Positions 14,990 to 23,100 of a stretch of DNA of 64,000 nt are shown in pieces. The notes beneath the pieces were generated by a model. It made no database searches. It was not told the origin of the DNA and saw nothing but the letters and a program-made list of their open reading frames with translations. The stretch comes from a virus: IMG/VR virus record IMGVR_UViG_3300027969_000072, positions 1 through 64,000 of that record. One strand, written 5' to 3'. Made by a program: the position numbers and the translations under genes. The first letter of the stretch is position 1; each line of letters begins with the position of its first letter.

Positions 14990-17900
14990 ATGGATAAGCA
15001 GTTATTAGACGCATTAAATAATTTATCAGATTCACTTGAAATGATCTCAAAAGCACTTGAGAAAAAAGAGGGTAGTAATACTACAACTACGAATGCCTTA
15101 CAAAGTGGAGATTTCTCAAAACAACTAACTGAAATTACAGTTAGTTTAAAATCTATTAAGTCTGATACAACAAAAATCTTAGCAAAACAAGATACTATTC
15201 TTCAAATGCAGAAGTCAAAAGATTCTGACAAAAAAAATGCTATTGATGAAACTGGTGAAGATCCTAAAAAACAAAGTAATCTTAAAAAGGGTGTAACTAC
15301 AATACTTTTAATCGCTGTTGCCGTATTAGCAATTGGTCTTGCATTTAAAATAATAGGTAAAGTTGACTTTCTGTCAGTTGTCTCACTTGGTTTAGCAATT
15401 GTTTTAATATCACATGCATTTCAAAAGGTTGCTGAGGCCAAGATAACCGTTGAACAAGCAATTGTTGCAGGTAAGGTTATGGTTGTAATGTCTATAGCGA
15501 TTATGTTATCATCTTGGGTTCTATCTTTTATAAAACCAATATCATTTGGTCAAGCAGCAACTGCAATTTTAATTGCGGGTATGTTTACAGTAATTGCATT
15601 TGGAATTAAAAAATTGATAAATGCACTAGGAGAAGACATAATAACATTAGGAAAAGCTATTCTTTTTCTACCAATTTTATTACCAGCAATTGCATTAGGA
15701 ATTGCACTATCATCTTGGGTATTGGCATTTGTAAAGCCAATATCATTTGGTCAAGCAATAACATCTATTTTAATCGCAGGTATGTTCACAGTAATTGCAT
15801 TTGGAATTAAAAAGTTGATAAACGCACTAGGAGCCGATATAACAACATTAGGAAAAGCCATTTTATTTTTACCTCTAATATTACCAGCAATTGCATTAGG
15901 AATTGCCGCATCATCTTGGGTATTACAGATGATAGTTCCAATATCATTTGCACAAGCAATAACAGGTATTTTAATTGCAGCAATGTTTACAGTAATTTCA
16001 TTTGGAATTAAAAAACTAATAGGTGCATTTAAAGGATTAGATCCTGCATCAGCCGCAATTGCCGCAGTATTGATGCCTTTATTACTAGTTGCAATGTCAA
16101 TGGCAATTGCTAAATCATCAGAATATTTAGCAGAGATAGTTCCAATAAGTTTTGCCAAATTTATTACAGCAATTGGTATATCAATAGTATTTGTCGTATT
16201 AGCATTTGCGTTAAAACTAATGGCACCCGCAATTAAAAAGATAAAAATAGGTGATGTTGTTGTATTACCTTTATTATTCACTGCATTATCACTTGCAATT
16301 ATGTTATCTTCTAAAATATTGGCAGAGACCACACCAATCGACTATGCTCTATTATTTAATATTGTAGTATTCTCTATTGTTTTTGCGATATCCGCAATTG
16401 CAATGGGGTTTGCCGCTTGGGTATTAGCAAAAATAGGAATTAAGAAGATTATAGAAGGTGGATTATGTATGATTATACTAGCTGGAGTTGTAGCAGTATC
16501 ATCACTTTTAATTTCAGAAGGTAAATATGATAATTATCCGGGCTGGGAATGGGCACTTGGTACAGGTGCTTCTATATTAGCATTTGGTTTAATAGCAACT
16601 GTTTTTGGTTTAATAATTGAAACTGGTATTGGTGGAGCAGCACTAGCATTAGGAGCCCTTGCTATAGTAGGGATTGCAGCAGTAATAGTTGCAACTTCTT
16701 ATATTTTATCAACAGGTAAATATACAAACTATCCTGGTATAGGATGGGCAATGGGTGTTGGTATAAGTTTAACTGCATTTGGTTTAGCTATGGCTGGTTT
16801 AGGTAGTGTAATTCTTTTATCGTTTGGATTAGGAATGGCTGCATTAGTTGCAGGTGGTGAAGCGGTTTTATTGATAGCACAAACAATAGTTGATTCAGCA
16901 GCAATCTTATCAAAAGGTAATTTCACCGGTGGTCCTACATTAGAATGGGCAGGTGGAATTGCTCTTGCATTGGCAGCATTTTCTCCGGTTTATGCAATGT
17001 TGGCCGCAAATAAAATAATGAGTTTATTTGGTGGTGGAGTTGGACCGGATGACTTTGCACAAGCAATAAGAACAGTATCACAAGGTATAGTAGATGCGGC
17101 AAACTTTTTTGCAGATCCTAAAGTTAAAAATAGTTTTAAAGGTGGACCACCTAAAGAGTGGGCAGAGGGAGTTGGTGGTGCTATAGCCGCTTTTGCACCT
17201 GTATATGCAGCACTTAGTAGTGGTGGTATGTTTAGTACAAAAGTTACACCAGAGGATATGAAAGCAGGTATTCTAACTATTGTAGATGGTATAATTGCGG
17301 CAGCGGATGCTTTTGGTAAAAATAAGTCTAAGTTTGATTTATCAAATACACCTTCCGCGGACTGGGGTAAAAATGTTGGAGGAGCTTTACAAGCCTTTGC
17401 ACCAGTATTTACTTATATGAGTGAAAATAGTGGTTGGTTTACATCAGGTGCAGATGCTGCAAATGAAATGGTATATGGAATTAACTCAGTTGCTAATGCA
17501 ATAGTTTCAGTTGCTAATAAATTTGGTAAAGTTAAAGCAGCTGTTTGGAAATCTTATCCACCAAGTACGTGGATAACTAATATATCAAAATCAATTAAAG
17601 ATTATGTTAAACTTGCAACTAGTTTAGTCGATGTTGATTTAGCAAGTATTTTAAACATAGATGTTATTGCACTTTTAATGGTAGCAACTGCAAAAATAAT
17701 TCATAATAATAAGAGATATTTTACCACTATGAATAATGCCTTTGTTCCGAGTTTAACGAGAAATTTAACTGGATATAGAAGTCTAAGTAATCGTCTAGCA
17801 AATACAAGTTTAATAGGTTTAGCAAAAACTAATTTAGTTGCTTTATCATTAGTAAGAGCAGCAAAAACTATATGGTCAGGAAGACAATATTTTTCAAAAA

Positions 17901-18529
17901 ATATTGATCCTAATTATATGCAAAACTTATCCAAAAACGTAATGGATTATGCAAAACTAGCAAATTACTTAACTAGTACTAATAAAAACTCTGGTTTCTT
18001 TAGTGGAGTTAAATCCTTACTTGGTTTAGATCCGATTTCGCAAGCAGCAAGAGGTATGATTACTATCGCAGGAGCTTATGATAAGTTAGCAACGTCATTG
18101 AAGAAATTCGGTGGTGCACTTTCATCAATTGATGGTAATAAAGTCAATTTAATAAGAAAGCTAACTGGTAATTTAGCAGTATTAGCAGCGATGAATCAGG
18201 ATAATTTAGAAAATATGATGAGAACTCTTGAAGAAAGAGCAAGTGTATTTAGTAAGTTAGTTGAATATGATGGTGAGAAATCAAAACGTCCAACTGTTGG
18301 AGATAAAAAAGCAGCACCGACTGCGGCAACAAAACCAGGAGGTAAATCAAAAATGGATACTCATGCACAATTAGACATGATTATTCAATTATTAGGTAGT
18401 ATAAATCAGACTACTATGACTTTAGATCAACATGTTACTGGTGCATCTGAAGGTAAGGTACAAACTAAATCTGTTGTAGGTGGTGGAAATAGTGGAGGTG
18501 GAGGTAACTGGTTTACTAATATGTTTTAA
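14990..18529 (+). CDS. Tape measure protein
   Basis: An 1179-residue protein from this start. An in-frame ATG lies at 14954, but a promoter-like element falls between the two, and MDKQLLDALNNLSD is a more natural beginning. A coiled-coil N-terminus (to about residue 85) is followed by a long series of hydrophobic helices with near-identical repeats of about 67 residues, then a soluble Ala/Gly-rich helical region and a Gly-rich end. Length, hydrophobic repeats and position among tail genes fit a tape measure that sets tail length and lines the tube. Some hydrophobic segments may form the membrane channel during DNA entry. Alternative: another large hydrophobic virion protein. Confidence 0.7.
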   Translation: MDKQLLDALNNLSDSLEMISKALEKKEGSNTTTTNALQSGDFSKQLTEITVSLKSIKSDTTKILAKQDTILQMQKSKDSDKKNAIDETGEDPKKQSNLKKGVTTILLIAVAVLAIGLAFKIIGKVDFLSVVSLGLAIVLISHAFQKVAEAKITVEQAIVAGKVMVVMSIAIMLSSWVLSFIKPISFGQAATAILIAGMFTVIAFGIKKLINALGEDIITLGKAILFLPILLPAIALGIALSSWVLAFVKPISFGQAITSILIAGMFTVIAFGIKKLINALGADITTLGKAILFLPLILPAIALGIAASSWVLQMIVPISFAQAITGILIAAMFTVISFGIKKLIGAFKGLDPASAAIAAVLMPLLLVAMSMAIAKSSEYLAEIVPISFAKFITAIGISIVFVVLAFALKLMAPAIKKIKIGDVVVLPLLFTALSLAIMLSSKILAETTPIDYALLFNIVVFSIVFAISAIAMGFAAWVLAKIGIKKIIEGGLCMIILAGVVAVSSLLISEGKYDNYPGWEWALGTGASILAFGLIATVFGLIIETGIGGAALALGALAIVGIAAVIVATSYILSTGKYTNYPGIGWAMGVGISLTAFGLAMAGLGSVILLSFGLGMAALVAGGEAVLLIAQTIVDSAAILSKGNFTGGPTLEWAGGIALALAAFSPVYAMLAANKIMSLFGGGVGPDDFAQAIRTVSQGIVDAANFFADPKVKNSFKGGPPKEWAEGVGGAIAAFAPVYAALSSGGMFSTKVTPEDMKAGILTIVDGIIAAADAFGKNKSKFDLSNTPSADWGKNVGGALQAFAPVFTYMSENSGWFTSGADAANEMVYGINSVANAIVSVANKFGKVKAAVWKSYPPSTWITNISKSIKDYVKLATSLVDVDLASILNIDVIALLMVATAKIIHNNKRYFTTMNNAFVPSLTRNLTGYRSLSNRLANTSLIGLAKTNLVALSLVRAAKTIWSGRQYFSKNIDPNYMQNLSKNVMDYAKLANYLTSTNKNSGFFSGVKSLLGLDPISQAARGMITIAGAYDKLATSLKKFGGALSSIDGNKVNLIRKLTGNLAVLAAMNQDNLENMMRTLEERASVFSKLVEYDGEKSKRPTVGDKKAAPTAATKPGGKSKMDTHAQLDMIIQLLGSINQTTMTLDQHVTGASEGKVQTKSVVGGGNSGGGGNWFTNMF
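15508..16030 (+). repeat. 201-bp in-frame direct repeats in the tape measure gene (about 2.6 copies)
   Basis: The string TCTTGGG beginning the SSWVL unit occurs at 15512, 15713 and 15914, exactly 201 bases apart. Each unit encodes 67 residues containing PISFGQA, then FTVIAFGIKKL and LPAIALGIA. The first two units are nearly identical in DNA; the third diverges and is shortened. Confidence 0.85.
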
Positions 18530-18561
18530 ACAAATATAATATAAATACATATAATATAATT

Positions 18562-18993
18562 ATGAACAAAATATCTTTTTTAAAAAAATTAAAACTTTTT
18601 CTATCTTATAGAAGAATAGTTAAACAATACAAAGAGGAACTTGAAACAGGTTTAAATATAAGAGTTGATAATGCTTATCGATTATATACTGTTTTAAATG
18701 TTCCGGAAGAACTTATCGGTGAGGCATATTCACTAAAAAAAGCAGATATTGATAGAATATCAGAAACTTATATTAGAGAATATAGTGGGGAAGTTGCAAG
18801 ATTCCTAAACTCTAAAGGACTAGTTGAACTTTTTAGATCATATGAGATTAAGAAGGTTGATAAATACTCTTATCTAATTGTAATTGGATTCTCATTACTT
18901 GAGACACCTAAACTTTATAACAACCTTTATTATAAATTTATTCCAACCTTAGCGATATTAGGTATCATATCTTACTTTTTACTTAAAAATTAG
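18562..18993 (+). CDS. Small protein with C-terminal membrane anchor (143 aa)
   Basis: Starts with a basic helix (MNKISFLKKLKLFLSYRRIV) and has a helical soluble body. It ends with a hydrophobic segment FIPTLAILGIISYFLLKN that can span a membrane. No family recognised. It lies just after the tape measure and before two small soluble genes, a position where tail assembly or ejection-related proteins are common, but nothing in its sequence proves that. Confidence 0.55.
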   Translation: MNKISFLKKLKLFLSYRRIVKQYKEELETGLNIRVDNAYRLYTVLNVPEELIGEAYSLKKADIDRISETYIREYSGEVARFLNSKGLVELFRSYEIKKVDKYSYLIVIGFSLLETPKLYNNLYYKFIPTLAILGIISYFLLKN

Positions 18994-19041
18994 TAAACTT
19001 TCTTTCATATTTCTTTATAATATAAAAATATAAAATATAAT

Positions 19042-19467
19042 ATGGATAATTTTTATGAGCTATCGGAAGATACAATAAATGATTTTTTTGATGTTTTTAA
19101 TAAAAAAACATTTCCTGTGAAAATAGAATTCGAATTCATCGGAGTTAAAAAACAAAAACAACTTATTAAAATCTCTAAAATTGCAGATGACTACGCATTT
19201 GTTCTTAAAAAAGATTTAAAAATCACTATCAATGAAGATTTAATGGATGCATTTGATGAGGAATCAAGAACTATCTTAATCGAACAAGAAATTGATAAAA
19301 TCAACATGAATTTAGAAAGTGGTAAAATTAAGTTAGTAGGAACTGACTTTAATACATTTTCTTCAATTGTAGTAAAATATGGTGTTGAGAAGGTTAGTAG
19401 AGCCAACCAAGTGGAAACTTTATTTGCAGAGCAAAAAGAAGATCAAGATAACGATTTTATCGTATAA
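19042..19467 (+). CDS. Hypothetical acidic protein (141 aa)
   Basis: A small soluble protein starting MDNFYELSEDTINDFFDVF and ending in an acidic tail (EQKEDQDNDFIV). The middle has two beta strands and an acidic helix (DAFDEESRTILIEQEIDKI). The gene is 16 bases upstream of the gene at 19484, so the pair is co-transcribed behind the tape measure. A tail assembly chaperone is a positional possibility. No motif supports it. Confidence 0.5.
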   Translation: MDNFYELSEDTINDFFDVFNKKTFPVKIEFEFIGVKKQKQLIKISKIADDYAFVLKKDLKITINEDLMDAFDEESRTILIEQEIDKINMNLESGKIKLVGTDFNTFSSIVVKYGVEKVSRANQVETLFAEQKEDQDNDFIV

Positions 19468-19483
19468 AAATAATTAAAAAAGT

Positions 19484-20143
19484 ATGTCAGATATACAAAC
19501 AAACGTAATTAAACCAAGTGTTATTTTTACAGAAAATGATATAGATTATAAAAATATTGGAGAAGATTTTGAATCTAATCTAGATAGTAAATATCAAGCA
19601 ATTTTAGATTTTATCAAAAATAATAGTGGTAAAGGAAAAACAGAATTAGAAAAAGATAGTCTTTATAAAAGTGCACAAGAACTTTGTATCGATTATACAA
19701 ACGCATTAAAATCAACTAAGTATAACTTTAACTTAAATAGAGTTCAATGGAAATTTTTAAGTGATTTAATTCAAAGTAAATTAGAATATGATGTAAATAC
19801 TATATTCTTAGCAATTGAACTAACAGAAATACTAGGAACTATGAGAGCTGATAAATTTACAAATGATACAGAGTCTATTGCATTCTTAGTAGATGCAACA
19901 GAGATAACATATATCTACCATTTAATTGCAGAACATAAAGTTAGAGGTCTTACAAAAGATACTTATACATTCTCTGAAATTCTTAAAAGAATTGGAGCTG
20001 TTAGTAAAGTTTTTAACTATTACGATACTATTGGTAAAAATGTTTCAACAGATGTCTTAGACTGGGTTGCTTGTTTTGAAGAAGGAGTTACTCAAGATGT
20101 TAAAAGTAATCAAACAGAAATTGAATTTGAAGAAGTAAAGTAA
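19484..20143 (+). CDS. Hypothetical helical protein (219 aa)
   Basis: Soluble and mostly helical, starting MSDIQTNVIKPSVIFTENDI. Repeated amphipathic helices (for example FLSDLIQSKLEYDVNTIFLA) and an acidic end (QTEIEFEEVK) are visible. It closes the tape measure operon and ends at a bidirectional terminator. Family unknown; structural or chaperone role is inferred only from position. Confidence 0.5.
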   Translation: MSDIQTNVIKPSVIFTENDIDYKNIGEDFESNLDSKYQAILDFIKNNSGKGKTELEKDSLYKSAQELCIDYTNALKSTKYNFNLNRVQWKFLSDLIQSKLEYDVNTIFLAIELTEILGTMRADKFTNDTESIAFLVDATEITYIYHLIAEHKVRGLTKDTYTFSEILKRIGAVSKVFNYYDTIGKNVSTDVLDWVACFEEGVTQDVKSNQTEIEFEEVK

Positions 20144-20150
20144 TAAAAAA

Positions 20151-20180
20151 ACCCTTAGATAAAATCTAAGGGTTTTTTAT
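20151..20180. terminator. Strong bidirectional terminator
   Basis: Ten-base-pair perfect stem ACCCTTAGAT/ATCTAAGGGT around a three-base loop, with A-run left and T-run right. It ends both the tape measure operon and the giant tail gene. Confidence 0.85.
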
Positions 20181-23100
20181 TTACTCTTGTGTAATCTCAG
20201 CTAATGTTATAACTGTACGTCGTCTTGGTGGTCTTGGTGGAGTAGTATTGATTATAATAGGATCAAATGGTCCTATTGTCTCAATAGGTTTGTAAGGTTC
20301 TGTTAAATCTTTTAATCCTCTTATCTCATAATTCTTTTTATCATTATAAATACACCCATATCCATTATCTGATATTACCTCTACAGTCACAAATGGATCA
20401 ATATTTGAGTCTAGTGCAAAATTGAATGGTAATAAGTCATTTCCCTGTCTAAACTCAGAGATAGTCTGAACTGGATCCCAATCTATTTCCTTCCATTCTG
20501 TTACTTTGTTCCAAATATAAGTTCCAGTTTGAATATTATTAGTAAAATCAGAATATGGTGTAGTATTTGATTGAGTAGAACTTAATAAAACATAGACATC
20601 TCTATTATATTCAACTAAACTTGTTTCTGAGTATGACTGGTTAGATACCCAAGGTTCGACATTTTCATATTTTCGAGGAGAATTTACTTTATTAGTAAGA
20701 TTCACTAACATGTTAAACTCTACTCTTTGATAAACCGATTCATATAACTTACCATAGTAAGTAACTCTATCACCAAACTCATAGCTAACGAATGGAGCCC
20801 ATTCTTTATATGTTTTATAAGTTCTAATCCTAATAGTAAAGTAGTCTGGTAAATTTAGTGCCTTACCATTAAAAGGTTTTGGAGGTACAACCAAACCAGT
20901 TTTAGTTTTGTCTGCACCTACATCTGGAATAATTGAATAGAAATCCAATACACAGTTATATACGGTAGAACCACTATTTACAGGCATAAGATAAGCTTCA
21001 TTTAATTTAGATGTAATCGGTGTCATATTATCATAGATATTTACTATTCTAGTATCTTGTAGTTTATGTTGTATTTGAGTTCCTCCAGCAAAGTAAGCAT
21101 TACCAGTAATATCAAGTATCTTATGTGTTAAAGGTATAATATTTTTCTTTAACCAATATTTTAAACCCTGAAGTTTTATAATAACTTCATCCAATGTATA
21201 GTTCAAAGTATTATTACCTTCTTTATCAGTAATAAAATAAGTTAAATTAAACAAATTGGTATCTTCAAAGTTATCATTTGGCATTGTATGTTTAATAAAA
21301 TCATTCTCGGTCCAACCTTCAACACTATTATCAAAAATATCAGGAATCTCAACTTTAAAAAGTTTTAAAAAGTTTTCAGAACTAGCATCAATATTTCTAT
21401 AATATTCATTTAATTGTAGATCATTATAACCAAAGAAGTTTATAGCATTTATAATTGATTTATAAGATCCAATATAAGGATATATCAAATGCTTCATCAT
21501 CAACATTTCCTTTCTCTTCATATTCAAATAAACCCAGTCAATACCACCTTCTTCAATATCATATTGTTTAAATATAAATACATCTTCCGGTGAAATTAGT
21601 TTACCAACATTACCCAATTCAATCTTGTGTCTAACGTCTTCTTCTTCTGTCTGACCATAAGTAAAAAATCTACCAATCTCTTTATCAATAACTTTAATAC
21701 CAAAACTTAAATAAAGTACATCATTTACGGTTGGATGATTAACAGTTGTTGATTCTAGTTCTAAAATATCAGTTGATAAATTAAAGAAATCTACTATTAA
21801 AGATTTTGAATAAACCTCTCTAATTTTAAGTAAAGTACCATTATTATATGATATATACTGATTTGTATGACTAGTCTTATCTTTAATATAGATTACAATA
21901 TGTTGACCTGGTTTTAGTCCTTTATCAGTAAAGTACTCAGTTGAGTATGTACTAAGAGATATTAGACCTCTTTTATCAGGACCATTTATATCTAATGTTT
22001 GTAAAATTACTTCTGTATTCTCTTTAGTTTCAATAGTAAAGTTTATATCCTCTCTTTTATACAATTGTAGTATAGAACGAAGAGCACCTTCATTTTGTGA
22101 TTGAAAACCGATAAATAATTGAAGTGGTTCTACAGAAGTAGAAATATCAACCTCATCATCAATATAACTTAATGAATATTCAATTTCATCAAAAATTGTT
22201 TGTTGATATTCAGATACAGAAACCTTAGATACATCAGTATTAGAATTTCTATTTAAAACAATATTATTTAAAGGCTTGGACCCAACATATGAATATGATC
22301 CGGTTGTAGTTCGAGATAATTGTTCACCAGAAAAATCATATAAAAAGAATTGTGGTACATTATCAGAAAACCATTTCCAATAATATTCTACTCGATAATC
22401 ATCTGTGAAGTTTTCTCTAGGTCTTCTAAAATAATCTCTAGTTTTTAACCACATATCATCTCTTTCCTCAAAATTAGGATCTAAAGTACCATATACATTA
22501 TCATTTATATAACTAGCAGTTGCAACTACTATCGTTCCATCATTATTCAAACCTACTTCTATTTCAACTATTTGATTAAATGATGGTTGTAATACCCACA
22601 TAGATTTTCTATCAGGGTTATAAATTATTTTTGTTGTTGGTGCAGCAAGTGAATTCAAATAAACTAATTGTTGTGTTATTGAGTCTATAACAACTACTGA
22701 GTTTCCATTTTGTGATGAGATATAAATAGCACCATCATATTGATTTAATGCCATATATCCATAGTTTGCAATATCTGTTTGTTTTAAAATACTACCATCT
22801 AATCCTAACTTTGTTACTTCAAAAGACGAATCTGATACATTCATATCACCTGTTAAATTATTGAAAATAATGTCATTAAATAACTGTGTTGTAATAGATA
22901 ATAAATTTAGGGTCCCATTATCGATTTTATATAAACCAGCAGCACCATAAACAAATATAGATTCATTTGCAGGTTCATACAAAATATTATCAATAACACC
23001 CGGTAGATTATACACCACTTGTAATAATCTCGTATTACCATCTATTCTCAAAACATTATCAACAGTAACAACATAAATATCATTTTCAAATTCATTATAT

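Noticed and set aside
15751-16332. Long open frame on the minus strand within the tape measure gene
   Set aside because: It is antisense to conserved in-frame repeats and its composition follows from the repeat's codon use. No start signal or neighbour supports it.
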